DNA from: Lawsonella clevelandensis
Lineage (GTDB): Bacteria; Actinomycetota; Actinomycetes; Mycobacteriales; Mycobacteriaceae
Direction: 5' to 3'
Length of the DNA stretch: 64,000 nt
NCBI RefSeq assembly: GCF_001293125.1
Contig: NZ_CP009312.1
Span: 372,001-436,000 of the forward strand
The notes below the pieces were generated by a model. The model did not search any database and was not told the DNA's origin. It worked only from the letters and a program-made list of their open reading frames with translations. The stretch's first letter is position 1. Every line of letters starts with the position of its first letter. The position numbers were made by a program, and so were the translations under genes. Below, piece by piece: positions 25,725-34,268 of the stretch.

Positions 25725-26903
25725 ATGCGAGTGTCATTGATGACCCGAGAGTATCCCCCCGAGGTTTATGGCGGTGCAGGCGTACACGTCACCGAGCTAG
25801 CCAAAAACCTCCGTAGTTTCTGTGATGTTGACGTGCACTGTATGGGCGCACCCCGTGAGGACGCCTACGTGTATGGTCCCGATCCCGAGTTGGCAGACGC
25901 CAACGCCTCTATCTCTATGCTGTCAACGCAGCTGCGTATGGCTCACCAGGCAGGCAACACCGACCCTGCGGTTGTCCACACCCACACGTGGTACACCGGC
26001 TTTGCTGGCCATCTTACCGCCCAGCTGAACGGTATTCCCCATGTGGTGACGGCGCACTCCTTGGAGCCCTCCCGCCCTTGGAAGGCAGAACAGCTCGGCG
26101 GCGGCTACCGTATCTCCTCGTGGTCGGAGAGGAACGCCATCGAATACGCCGATGCGATCATCGGTGTCAGTTCCAAGATGCGGGAGGAAATCCTCCGTAC
26201 CTATCCGCGAGTTGATCCCGACAAAGTGCACGTCATCCTGAACGGCATTGATACCGAAGCCTGGCAGCCTTCCCCCACCTTTGAGGAAGCTGGGGAGGAC
26301 TCACTACTCACCGCGCTCGGAGTAAACCCAGACCTTCCGATTGTCGCGTTCGTGGGCCGTATCACCCGGCAAAAGGGCGTAAAACATTTGCTTGCCGCAG
26401 CCCACGACTTTGCCCCCGACGTACAGCTCGTCCTCTGCGCGGGCGCCCCTGACACTCCGGAGATCAAAGCCGAGACAGAAGCTGCTGTCCAGGAGCTGCA
26501 GGAATCCCGCCCCGGCATCTTCTGGGCTCAAGATATGCTGCCCCACCACCAGGTGGTGGAGGTCCTCAGTGCCGCGTCTGTGTTCGTGTGCCCCTCTGTG
26601 TACGAGCCGCTCGGTATCGTCAACCTGGAAGCAATGGCTTGCAATACCGCTGTCGTTGCCTCCGATGTGGGCGGTATCCCGGAGGTGGTGGTGGATGGTT
26701 CCACCGGCACCTTGGTCCACTACGATGAGATGGATCCGCTTACGTTCCAACATGATCTTGCTGCGGCCGTGAACGCGGTGGTGTCTGATGCGACGCTAGC
26801 TACCAGTATGGGTACAGCTGGCCGTTTGCGGGCCGTCAATGACTTCTCCTGGCGGGCTATCGCCAAGCAAACGTGCGATCTTTACGAATCCTTGCGCCGA
26901 TAG
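25725..26903 (+). CDS. glgA: actinobacterial glycogen synthase / maltose-1-phosphate synthase (GT4)
   Basis: A 392-residue retaining glycosyltransferase. The N-terminal domain starts MRVSLMTREYPPEVYGGAGVHV with the donor-site glycines, then THTWYTGFAGHL and TAHSLEPSRPWK. The C-terminal domain has FVGRITRQKGVKHLL and the E-x7-E catalytic motif EPLGIVNLE. This GT4 form, short compared with E. coli GlgA, is the actinobacterial type; its mycobacterial homologue GlgM makes maltose-1-phosphate from ADP-glucose. Which product dominates here cannot be told. It is divergent from glgC, and its 3' end overlaps the convergent methyltransferase by 22 bases. Confidence 0.94.
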   Translation: MRVSLMTREYPPEVYGGAGVHVTELAKNLRSFCDVDVHCMGAPREDAYVYGPDPELADANASISMLSTQLRMAHQAGNTDPAVVHTHTWYTGFAGHLTAQLNGIPHVVTAHSLEPSRPWKAEQLGGGYRISSWSERNAIEYADAIIGVSSKMREEILRTYPRVDPDKVHVILNGIDTEAWQPSPTFEEAGEDSLLTALGVNPDLPIVAFVGRITRQKGVKHLLAAAHDFAPDVQLVLCAGAPDTPEIKAETEAAVQELQESRPGIFWAQDMLPHHQVVEVLSAASVFVCPSVYEPLGIVNLEAMACNTAVVASDVGGIPEVVVDGSTGTLVHYDEMDPLTFQHDLAAAVNAVVSDATLATSMGTAGRLRAVNDFSWRAIAKQTCDLYESLRR

Positions 26904-27745
26904 CAACGAATCTCTACTGAGCAGTGGACCTGGTGAGCGATGCTTGCCAGGTCCACTGCCATCGATGCCAGGTGTGCGGCGTCATTGTGGTAGCTCGATG
27001 GTCCCATCGTAATGATCTGCTCAATCTGTTGGGATGTTGGTGTCAGCACCCACTCGCACCGCTCACATGCCGTCTCCACAAAATCTGTTGCTAGCCCCCG
27101 CTGCAAACGGGCTATTTTCTGCTCATCAACGTGGACAGCGATCCCTGCGGCAACGAGTTCCTGCAGGTGTTCCTGGGTGGGGGTAGCGATGAGAAGTACC
27201 CCATCTGGTTGTAGGACACGTGCTGCTTCGGCAGGATGTCGTGGCGCGAAAATATGGGAAACCAGGTCTGCACACGCATCCTGCAACGGCCAACGCTGCC
27301 ACACGTCAGCCACAAGGGCTCCTGTTTTTCCGGGCAGTTTGGCCAGCCGCTTCGCTGCCGGGGTGGAAATATCAGCAGCGATAGTAGCGGCTCCTTCCGG
27401 CAACGCCTTCTGTATCGCCTGTGTGTAATAGCCCGTCCCTGCCCCCATATCGACGAGCACTGGCTGCCCAGTAGTATCGGTAAGCTGCGTGGCGGCCACC
27501 GAGGCTATTCTTTTTGCCAGTGGCTCGTAGAGACCACTGGCAAGGAACGCAGCGCGGTTCATAACCATCTGAGCAGTATCCCCTGGGAAACTACGTCCAC
27601 TGCCGAAGAGGGTGACGAACCCCTGTTTAGCGACGTCATAGCAGCGTCCAGAAGGGGTGGTAAGTGTACGCTGGTCGTCGCTGCTCCAGGACAGTGGTTC
27701 TCCCGTCAACGGATCAGCTAAATAGGTGACGACATCGTTTAGCAT
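26882..27745 (-). CDS. RlmA-like 23S rRNA guanine-N1 methyltransferase
   Basis: A 287-residue SAM-dependent methyltransferase of the RlmA group. RCYDVAKQGFVTLF, then SFPGDTAQMVMNRAAFL, match conserved N-terminal blocks. The SAM site is VLVDMGAGTGYYTQAI, and IFAPRHPAEAARVLQPDGVLLIATPTQEHLQEL matches the RlmA catalytic half. The N-terminal zinc finger of E. coli RlmA (two C-x2-C pairs) is missing: the first 40 residues hold a single cysteine. Similar loss is recalled in corynebacterial homologues. The target guanine is in helix 35 of 23S rRNA in characterised relatives. Confidence 0.88.
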   Translation of the reverse strand: MLNDVVTYLADPLTGEPLSWSSDDQRTLTTPSGRCYDVAKQGFVTLFGSGRSFPGDTAQMVMNRAAFLASGLYEPLAKRIASVAATQLTDTTGQPVLVDMGAGTGYYTQAIQKALPEGAATIAADISTPAAKRLAKLPGKTGALVADVWQRWPLQDACADLVSHIFAPRHPAEAARVLQPDGVLLIATPTQEHLQELVAAGIAVHVDEQKIARLQRGLATDFVETACERCEWVLTPTSQQIEQIITMGPSSYHNDAAHLASMAVDLASIAHQVHCSVEIRCYRRKDS

Positions 27746-27778
27746 GCGATTCCTTCTCGATATGCCTCTTCAGAAACG

Positions 27779-27810
27779 ACAATGTCCGCCGGATTTCCGA
27801 CGGACATTGT
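27779..27810. terminator. hairpin between DUF3117 gene and rRNA methyltransferase gene
   Basis: ACAATGTCCG and CGGACATTGT form a perfect 10-bp stem around a 12-base loop that can itself pair GG/CC. It lies 12 bases past the DUF3117 stop. T-tracts are poor, so termination is likely but not certain. Confidence 0.55.
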
Positions 27811-27822
27811 GACAAGTCTGTG

Positions 27823-27990
27823 TTAGGCCTCGACGTTGCACAGCTCCTGGCCAAGTTCAGCTGCCTCATCAGGGGTCAGCTCGACAACGAGACGGCCACC
27901 TCCCTGCAGGGGGACACGCATAATGATCATGCGGCCTTCCTTGACAGCTTCCATGGGCCCATCGCCAGTGCGAGGTTTCATTGCCGCCAT
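27823..27990 (-). CDS. DUF3117 small protein
   Basis: A 55-residue protein, MAAMKPRTGDGPMEAVKEG at the start and AELGQELCNVEA at the end, nearly invariant across actinobacteria. The ATG at 27990 has a strong AGGAGG site eight bases upstream; longer in-frame readings of the same frame are not credible. Function is unknown. The location next to glgA matches the recalled place of its mycobacterial homologue (Rv1211). It has its own downstream hairpin. Confidence 0.93.
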   Translation of the reverse strand: MAAMKPRTGDGPMEAVKEGRMIIMRVPLQGGGRLVVELTPDEAAELGQELCNVEA

Positions 27991-28069
27991 GCCGTGCTTC
28001 CTCCTATTTTCGAAATATGCTCGGCCTTTATTGTCTCTCATTTCAAGGGGAAATGCCAATGTTGTTGAG

Positions 28070-28369
28070 CTATTCTTGCTTGTCAGAGGGCGTGCTTCGG
28101 CTTTCGAGACGGGCAAACTCTGCGGCAACGCGGGCCAGTGCCCAGTCCACTTCACGGCGATCGTAACCCCGCTTTTCCGTGTGGAACCGAAGGTTCTCCA
28201 CATCCACGGAACGAATATCGCGGGCGGGAAGAAATGTCTCTGCGGTGGGGGGCAGCTCCGGCAAACTCCGCTGTTTGGGAAGGAAGCCCCACGTGGTCAA
28301 GAGAAACGTCGCCACGGCACCAACTACACCGACGACAATACAGATCGCCACCCACGCACCTACGCCCAC
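28070..28369 (-). CDS. DivIVA-domain membrane protein
   Basis: A 99-residue protein with one N-terminal transmembrane helix (AWVAICIVVGVVGAVATFLL) and a short cytosolic DivIVA-type motif, VENLRFHTEKRGYDRREVDWALARVAAEFARLE. Such motifs bind curved membrane or Wag31-type polar scaffolds. GTG start at 28369 with GGAGG six bases upstream. It overlaps the 3' end of gpgS by 10 bases, so translation is probably coupled. A cell-pole or growth-zone adaptor role is inferred from the domain only. Confidence 0.88.
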   Translation of the reverse strand: MGVGAWVAICIVVGVVGAVATFLLTTWGFLPKQRSLPELPPTAETFLPARDIRSVDVENLRFHTEKRGYDRREVDWALARVAAEFARLESRSTPSDKQE

Positions 28370-29436
28370 AAGCTCCTCCTCTGAATTCCCTCGCCAGCCG
28401 CAACGGACTGTTGAGCCACTACATACGAGGGTACCGTCACCAGCGGGGGACGGTCCTCTTCTAGCACCGCAATCTCCACTGGCTGGTACGTGGTATAGCT
28501 GATGGAATCCTGTCCCGCGGCAGCGAACTGTACCAAGGGTGCGTCTTCAGGCGTCATCCCAGCCTTGCGGAGGACTGTATCGGCGACCTCTCGCGACATG
28601 CGGCCAAGTTGGTGAAGGGGACGGTTACGGTGCTCTCGCACCCCCAAATTCACCTGGCAGATGCGGTCGGCACCCCACAGGGCCACCACATCCATAATGA
28701 GTCCGATCTCCACGCCGTAGCCGGCCGCAAACGGTAGACGTTCCGCCACATGTCGTCGCAGCGCGTATTCACCCCCCAGCGGCTGAATAAGAAAGCGTGC
28801 TTCAGGGCAGAGGGACGCCAGCAGGGGACGGGCAACCAATTCGGTGACCCGTCCTCCCCCATCCCGAGTGTCTCCCAACGGGCGGCGATAGAAACCTTTC
28901 ACCATGTCGATGCGGGGTGTGACTCCGGTACCGTAGAGAGCCGTATCACCGGGTGGCAACGCAGCTCCATCAAGCAACAAGGGAGCCACCAACCACGGCA
29001 CATAGCACGGATCGGGGCGTCGCAAATCACCATCGAGGAAGACGATGATGTCGCCACGACAGGCTGCCACACCTCGCCACAGCGATTCTCCCTTCCCCAG
29101 CCGCACAGGCACCTCGGGAAGTATCTCGGCGAGTTGCCGAACCGTCGCCCCCGCGGTACACGCTTGCTCCACCGTATCGTCAGTAGAAGCTGAGTCGATG
29201 ACGATGATCTCATCCACGAGACCACCTACGTAGGGAACAACCGACTCCACGACGGCACCGATGTGGGCTCCCTCATTGAGAGTGGGGATCACTACGGAAA
29301 CGCAATGCTCCCCTTTAGTCGCTATTAGCTCCTCTAATGTCCAGGTAGGACGCATAACGGTACGGTCATGCCACAAGCGCACGCCGGTACTGTCACTACC
29401 TACAGTTGGAGAGATGGAGTGAGAAGTTTCTGTCAT
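28360..29436 (-). CDS. gpgS: glucosyl-3-phosphoglycerate synthase
   Basis: A 358-residue GT81 retaining glycosyltransferase that moves glucose from a nucleotide sugar to 3-phosphoglycerate. This starts the methylglucose lipopolysaccharide pathway that modulates fatty-acid synthesis in mycobacteria. Evidence: VSVVIPTLNEGAHIGAVV, IIVIDSASTDDT, the K-G-E-S-L-W-R-G block, and a metal-binding D-x-D as FLDGDLRRPDP. Further conserved blocks are TRDGGGRVTELVARPLLASL and QPLGGEYALRR. Its start overlaps the LOG gene stop by four bases (ATGA). The phosphatase gpgP is not in the window. Confidence 0.95.
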   Translation of the reverse strand: MTETSHSISPTVGSDSTGVRLWHDRTVMRPTWTLEELIATKGEHCVSVVIPTLNEGAHIGAVVESVVPYVGGLVDEIIVIDSASTDDTVEQACTAGATVRQLAEILPEVPVRLGKGESLWRGVAACRGDIIVFLDGDLRRPDPCYVPWLVAPLLLDGAALPPGDTALYGTGVTPRIDMVKGFYRRPLGDTRDGGGRVTELVARPLLASLCPEARFLIQPLGGEYALRRHVAERLPFAAGYGVEIGLIMDVVALWGADRICQVNLGVREHRNRPLHQLGRMSREVADTVLRKAGMTPEDAPLVQFAAAGQDSISYTTYQPVEIAVLEEDRPPLVTVPSYVVAQQSVAAGEGIQRRSLWA

Positions 29437-30299
29437 TCCGATTCTGCTTCTTCAGCGCGTTCTTTTTCCAGCGTAGCTTCTAACACGCCGTCATCCTCAT
29501 ACGCCAAAGTGTTTTCGAAGTCATCAACCTGGTGCTGGTGAACCTCAATGATATGCCGAACCGCGTCCTCGGGAGAGTCAGTCAGGTACAGCAGATTCTC
29601 GTCACCCGCAGAAATCATGCCCTCCTCCAGCAGCGTGGAGGTAATCCAGTCCATCAGCGGTCCCCAGAACTCTGTTCCAAACAACACGATGGGGAAGCGC
29701 CAGATCTTCTTGGTCTGCACCAGAGTGAGGGCTTCGAAAAGCTCATCGAGGGTACCGAAGCCTCCAGGCATGCAGACGAAGGCCTGCGAATACTTGACGA
29801 ACATCGTCTTCCGAATGAAGAAGTAGCGGAAGTTCATGCCGAGGTCGACCCAGTGGTTGAGCTTCTGCTCAAACGGTAGTTCAATACCCAGACCGACGGA
29901 GAAGCCCTTTGCTTCCACCGCACCTTTATTTGCCGCTTCCATCTCCCCCGGGCCTCCACCGGTGATGACAGCATAGCCTGCCTTTGACAGTTCGCCTGAC
30001 ACCGCATGAGCGGCCTGGTACCACTTGCTTTCTTCCGTCGTCCGGGCGGATCCGAACACACTGACGGCGGGGGGCATCTCCGCGAGGGCACCGAAGCCAT
30101 CCACGAACTCCGACTGGATACGCATGACACGCCAGGGGTCGGTGTGCAGCCAATCCACGTCAGGTTGGGGCTGCAGCAATCGCGAGTCGGTAGTCGACCC
30201 ACCCTGTTGCACCTGAGTACGCCGCCGCAACACTGGACCTCGCATGTAGGAGGCAGCAGACTGGTACATGGCGTTGTGGTTGGAGTTCGTGCTTTTCAC
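29433..30299 (-). CDS. LOG family protein (nucleoside 5'-monophosphate phosphoribohydrolase-like)
   Basis: A 288-residue Rossmann-like protein of the LOG/TIGR00730 family. Members cleave AMP or cytokinin nucleotides to free base and ribose phosphate. Diagnostic motifs are VFGSART, VITGGGPGEMEAANKGA, the phosphate/arginine region FRYFFIRKTMFVKYS, and PGGFGTLDE, which contains the catalytic Arg/Glu pair. The GTG at 30299 has GGAAT upstream and lies two bases after the dapE stop; an extension to 30377 lies inside dapE. It sits between dapE and gpgS in one operon, as recalled for Rv1205 in mycobacteria. The physiological substrate is unknown. Confidence 0.92.
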   Translation of the reverse strand: MKSTNSNHNAMYQSAASYMRGPVLRRRTQVQQGGSTTDSRLLQPQPDVDWLHTDPWRVMRIQSEFVDGFGALAEMPPAVSVFGSARTTEESKWYQAAHAVSGELSKAGYAVITGGGPGEMEAANKGAVEAKGFSVGLGIELPFEQKLNHWVDLGMNFRYFFIRKTMFVKYSQAFVCMPGGFGTLDELFEALTLVQTKKIWRFPIVLFGTEFWGPLMDWITSTLLEEGMISAGDENLLYLTDSPEDAVRHIIEVHQHQVDDFENTLAYEDDGVLEATLEKERAEEAESE

Positions 30300-30301
30300 G
30301 G

Positions 30302-31492
30302 TTATTCCTTTTCTGGAGGGGTGGTGAGGTAGGTCCGCATAATCTCGGTGACCTCGGTAATGTGCTCCACCGGGCAATGTTCGTCACGTTTGTGTGCTAA
30401 GGAGGGGTCCCCCGGCCCCAGATTCACTGATGGCATCCCCATCGCAGCGAAGCGAAAAACGTCCGTCCACCCGAATTTGGCACGAACCTTACCACCTGCT
30501 GCCGCAACGAGCGGGGCTACTGCGGGTGCTGACAGACCAGGCAGGGCACCACCCGACATATCAAGGATTTCCCAGGTAAGAGCGTTGGTGACGGTGTCTT
30601 GGCGAGTTCCTGCTGTAGTGTCGGTAATACCGTCTAGAGACAGCCCGAGAGTATCACACACGTAGGCTAAGGCCTCGTGTTCATTGCGGTCGGGGGCGAA
30701 ACGGAAGTTGACTTCCACCCAGGCTTCATCGGGAATGACGTTTCCGGCAACGCCGCCAGCCATCCGCACGGTATTGAGTCCCTCCCGGTAGACGCATCCG
30801 TCGATCTCGACTTCCCGCATTTCATAGGCGGCAAGTTTGGCAAGTACGGGACTAAGGGCATGAATAGCGTTCTCTCCCCTCCAGGCACGGGCAGAGTGCG
30901 CTCGAACCCCGTGTCCTTCGATGCGGATACGCATAGTTCCTTGGCAGCCTGCTTCAATCCACCCACCGGACGGCTCTCCGAGGATAGACATATCTCCTTT
31001 AATGAGCTCTGGGTACTCGCGTTGGAGGGTTCCCAACCCATTAAAGCGGGCGGCGATTTCCTCACAGTCGTAGTAGACGAGAGTCATGTCCTGTTGCAAC
31101 GCTGGGTCGTCGGCTAGCGCATAGAAGAGGTGATAGAAAACAGCATCGCCCGACTTCATGTCGACGCTGCCGCACCCGTGGATACAGTCTGGTCCTTGGT
31201 CTCCTGGCGCGCGCCGGCTGGGGACGTTCTCGGCGATCGGTACCGTATCCAGGTGTCCGGCGAGCACTACGCGGGTGGGGAGTCCCCGGTGCGTTCGGGC
31301 GACTACACAATTGCCAATACGATCGACAGTCACCGTAGGGTGCTCGGTCTGCACAATAGTGCGGAGACCTCGCTCAACCGCATCAGCAATAGCAGCCTCA
31401 TCCTGGGACTCGGAGGGAATATCGACGAAGTCCTGTGTCAGGGAGATCGGGTCGCGGCGGGGGTCAAGCATCATGGGGATTTCCATTGTCAC
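30302..31492 (-). CDS. dapE: succinyl-diaminopimelate desuccinylase
   Basis: A 396-residue M20 amidohydrolase that removes succinate from N-succinyl-LL-diaminopimelate in the lysine and DAP pathway. Metal and catalytic motifs: AGHLDTVPI, GCGSVDMKSGDAV, YYDCEEIAARFNGLG, ILGEPSGGWIEAGCQGTM, AHSARAWRGENAIH and a late H in HKRDEHCPV. The ATG at 31492 or one two codons in (31486) is plausible. It is divergent from dapD, and the aminotransferase dapC is 3 kb away, so three of the four succinylase-branch steps lie within 5 kb. It heads the operon dapE-LOG-gpgS-DivIVA. Confidence 0.96.
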   Translation of the reverse strand: MTMEIPMMLDPRRDPISLTQDFVDIPSESQDEAAIADAVERGLRTIVQTEHPTVTVDRIGNCVVARTHRGLPTRVVLAGHLDTVPIAENVPSRRAPGDQGPDCIHGCGSVDMKSGDAVFYHLFYALADDPALQQDMTLVYYDCEEIAARFNGLGTLQREYPELIKGDMSILGEPSGGWIEAGCQGTMRIRIEGHGVRAHSARAWRGENAIHALSPVLAKLAAYEMREVEIDGCVYREGLNTVRMAGGVAGNVIPDEAWVEVNFRFAPDRNEHEALAYVCDTLGLSLDGITDTTAGTRQDTVTNALTWEILDMSGGALPGLSAPAVAPLVAAAGGKVRAKFGWTDVFRFAAMGMPSVNLGPGDPSLAHKRDEHCPVEHITEVTEIMRTYLTTPPEKE

Positions 31493-31613
31493 TCTCTCAG
31501 TCTACGGCCACCAAGAGTGTTTAAGGAGTGTCCGGCGAGTGTTCACTTTATCGTTAACGACGCCGTAACTTGTGGACTAGCACACATTTCACCAGTACAG
31601 TAGGCTAAATTCT

Positions 31614-32579
31614 ATGACCACACACGGAGCGTTTGCGCGCGGAATCGCGACCGTCACCACCGACGGAATAGTTTTGGATACCTGGTACATCGACCCGGTT
31701 CTGCAAGAGTCCACCGGCGGCGAAGGCTACACCCACAAGCTCACTCCCGACGACCTCAACCCCAGCTGGGAACATCTACTGGGTTACGACTCAGCCCGCA
31801 ACGTAGAGCGCATCGCCGTGGAAACAGTCATCAGCGACCTCTCCGCCGCGCCGATCGACGCCTATGACGCTTACCTCCGGCTGCACCTCCTCTCCCATCG
31901 CCTGGTAAAACCCAATACCATCAACCTCAAAACTCTCTACCGGGTTCTACAGAATGTGGTGTGGACCAACTTTGGCCCTTGCACAGTAGATGACTTCGAC
32001 ATCACCCGCTTGAAACTCGCCCAGCGTGGCCCCGTCACCGTCTACAGCGTCGACCGCTTCCCCCGCATGGTCGATTACGTCATCCCCTCCGGCGTTCGTA
32101 TTGCTGATGCCGACCGTGTCCGCCTGGGCGCCTACCTATCCGAAGGTACCACGGTGATGCACGAAGGCTTCGTCAACTTCAACGCCGGCACTCTCGGTGT
32201 TTCTATGGTGGAAGGCCGCATCTCTCAGGGCGTCACAGTTGGTGACGGCTCAGATATCGGCGGTGGCGCCAGCATTATGGGCACGCTGTCCGGTGGCGGC
32301 ACCCAGCACATCACCATCGGCGAACGGTGTCTGCTAGGCGCCAACTCCGGCCTAGGTATCCCGCTCGGTAACGACTGCGTGGTGGAAGCCGGCCTCTACA
32401 TCACTGCCGGTGCCAAAGTTGTGAGCCACCTCGATGGCGAACCTATCGAGGTCAAAGGGGTAGAATTGGCCGGACGCAACAATGTCCTGTTCCGTCGAAA
32501 TTCACTCACGGGTGCCATTGAAGCCGTGAAATATGGCAAAGTTGGGAGCGAGCTGAACGACAGCCTCCATAGCAACTAG
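31614..32579 (+). CDS. dapD: 2,3,4,5-tetrahydropyridine-2,6-dicarboxylate N-succinyltransferase
   Basis: A 321-residue acyltransferase using succinyl-CoA in lysine/DAP synthesis. This is the actinobacterial DapD form. An N-terminal domain leads to a left-handed beta-helix with hexapeptide repeats from about residue 155 (VRLGAYLSEGTTVMHEGFVNFNAG, then SQGVTVGDGSDIGGGASIMGTLSGGG). The catalytic region SMVEGRIS contains the Glu used by this class. Length is close to the 317-residue mycobacterial enzyme. The succinyl-CoA needed would come from the TCA cycle. The permease gene starts 16 bases downstream. Confidence 0.97.
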   Translation: MTTHGAFARGIATVTTDGIVLDTWYIDPVLQESTGGEGYTHKLTPDDLNPSWEHLLGYDSARNVERIAVETVISDLSAAPIDAYDAYLRLHLLSHRLVKPNTINLKTLYRVLQNVVWTNFGPCTVDDFDITRLKLAQRGPVTVYSVDRFPRMVDYVIPSGVRIADADRVRLGAYLSEGTTVMHEGFVNFNAGTLGVSMVEGRISQGVTVGDGSDIGGGASIMGTLSGGGTQHITIGERCLLGANSGLGIPLGNDCVVEAGLYITAGAKVVSHLDGEPIEVKGVELAGRNNVLFRRNSLTGAIEAVKYGKVGSELNDSLHSN

Positions 32580-32595
32580 CCCCTAAGAAGGTCTC

Positions 32596-34077
32596 ATGGC
32601 TGAGTCCACCCCTGTGTCTCCCCACAACTCCACTTCTGCGTCGCAGGCAGCAGCATCCAGCACTTCTGCGAGTGGAACTGGACTACAGCAAGGTCTCCGG
32701 GTTCGACACCTCACCATGATGGGGTTGGGTTCCGCCATTGGCGCTGGTCTCTTTTTAGGTACCGGCCAAGGCATCCATGCCGCAGGCCCCGCTATTCTCA
32801 TCTCCTATGTCGCAGCAGGCATCATCGTGGTGCTCACCATGCAGATGCTGGGTGAACTCAGCGCCGCTCGCCCCGCCAGTGGCTCCTTCTCCACCTATGT
32901 GGAGATGGCATTCGGACGGACCGGGGGCTTCGTCACTGGCTGGCTCTACTGGTTCATGCTCATTCTCGTACTGGGTGCGGAAATGACGGGGGCAGCAAGC
33001 ATTATAGGGCAGTGGTTCCACTGCTCGCCTTGGATTCCCGCACTCGTCTGCATGATCTTCTTTACCATCGTGAATCTTGCGCAGGTGCGGGGCTTTGGCG
33101 AATTTGAGTTCTGGTTTGCGGCCATCAAAGTCACCGTCATCGTGCTCTTCCTCATCATTGGTGTACTGCTGATATTCGGTCTGCTACCAGGAACCGAACC
33201 CGTGGGATTCACCAACTTCCTTGGCCGCGGTGGTTTCATGCCGAAGGGCTGGAGCGGTATCGCCGCCGGTCTGCTAGCTGTCGCCTTTGCCTTTGGCGGT
33301 ATCGAAATTGTCACAATTGCTGCTGCTGAGTGTGACAACCCCAGCCTCTCCATTGCGAAGGCAGTGCGCTCCGTCATCTTCCGCATCTCCGTGTTCTACC
33401 TAGGCTCAGTCCTCGTCATCACCTTCCTGCTACCCTGGGATCAACTGCAGGGTGCGGAAAACGCCGCAGAGAGCCCCTTCACGGCAGTGCTCCAGCAGGC
33501 CAACCTGCCGGGAGTCGTTATATTCATGGAAGCGATCATCGTGCTCTCGTTGCTGAGTGCATTTAACGCCCAAATCTACGCCAGCTCCCGGATGATGTTC
33601 TCCCTTGCCAAGCGTGGTCACGGACCGCAGGCTCTCACCAAGATCTCACGTACCGGTGTTCCCATCAATGCGCTGCTCATCAGCGTCTTCTTCGGATTCG
33701 TTTCGGTGGGATTGAACTATCTTGAACTACCCGGGCTGCTCGTCTTCCTCCTCAATTCTGTGGGCGCAATCCTCCTGGTGGTATGGGCCTCCATTGCCAT
33801 CTCCGAGCTGAAGCTGCGGCCTGAGCTCGAAAAGGAGGGTTCTCTAAGCGTCAGAATGTGGGCCTACCCTTACCTCACTTGGCTTGCTCTCGCTTTGATG
33901 GCTGGTCTCACCGTCCTCATGTTCACAGATGAGACCACTCGCAATCAGCTCTTCGCCACCATTGTCGTCGTCATTTTGCTGACGGTGCTCGGGGCAATTA
34001 ACCATGCTTGGCGGAAGCGACACCCAGTGGAAGTCCCTTCAGTCCCTAGCGCATCAATCAATAAAACGACCTCCTAG
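32596..34077 (+). CDS. APC superfamily amino acid permease
   Basis: A 493-residue permease with about 12 transmembrane helices. The AAT-family opening LRVRHLTMMGLGSAIGAGLFLGTGQGIHAAGPAILISY holds the substrate-backbone-binding G-S-x-I-G-x-G, and helix 3 contains EMAFGRTGGFVTGWLYWFM. It has strong likeness to GABA, aromatic, asparagine or lysine permeases, but specificity cannot be assigned. It follows dapD by 16 bases and is cotranscribed, ending at a strong terminator. The lysine-pathway neighbour makes a lysine or basic amino acid substrate a guess only. Confidence 0.9.
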   Translation: MAESTPVSPHNSTSASQAAASSTSASGTGLQQGLRVRHLTMMGLGSAIGAGLFLGTGQGIHAAGPAILISYVAAGIIVVLTMQMLGELSAARPASGSFSTYVEMAFGRTGGFVTGWLYWFMLILVLGAEMTGAASIIGQWFHCSPWIPALVCMIFFTIVNLAQVRGFGEFEFWFAAIKVTVIVLFLIIGVLLIFGLLPGTEPVGFTNFLGRGGFMPKGWSGIAAGLLAVAFAFGGIEIVTIAAAECDNPSLSIAKAVRSVIFRISVFYLGSVLVITFLLPWDQLQGAENAAESPFTAVLQQANLPGVVIFMEAIIVLSLLSAFNAQIYASSRMMFSLAKRGHGPQALTKISRTGVPINALLISVFFGFVSVGLNYLELPGLLVFLLNSVGAILLVVWASIAISELKLRPELEKEGSLSVRMWAYPYLTWLALALMAGLTVLMFTDETTRNQLFATIVVVILLTVLGAINHAWRKRHPVEVPSVPSASINKTTS

Positions 34078-34108
34078 GCCGCTAAACAATCTCTAAGACA
34101 GGTAGACT

Positions 34109-34150
34109 AAAGGCCGGCTTACCCTGCTTATGGGGGTAAGCCGGCCTTTT
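34109..34150 (+). terminator. intrinsic terminator of the dapD-permease operon
   Basis: AAAGGCCGGCTTACCC pairs with GGGTAAGCCGGCCTTT around a short loop, followed by a T-run. It starts 32 bases after the permease stop. The symmetry also allows use from the convergent dapC side. Confidence 0.92.
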
Positions 34151-34210
34151 CTGTGGTGTCGTCTGCAAGAGTCTGCACGCAATACACCATGCGGCAGGCG
34201 TGTACTCAGT

Positions 34211-34248
34211 TCGGCTCAGTTCGAGCGATTCGGCTCAGTTCGAGCGAT
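34211..34248. repeat. two tandem 19-bp direct repeats
   Basis: TCGGCTCAGTTCGAGCGAT occurs twice head to tail (34211-34229 and 34230-34248), with a further partial CTCAGT copy just before. It lies between the permease terminator and the dapC stop. A slippage-prone tandem duplication is the simple reading; no coding role is seen. Confidence 0.9.
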
Positions 34249-34268
34249 GTGGCGACCGTCCCGCACTA

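Noticed and set aside
27823-28203. 126-residue reading of the DUF3117 frame
   Set aside because: The extra N-terminal residues overlap the downstream DivIVA gene end and lack similarity; the internal ATG at 27990 has a strong AGGAGG site.
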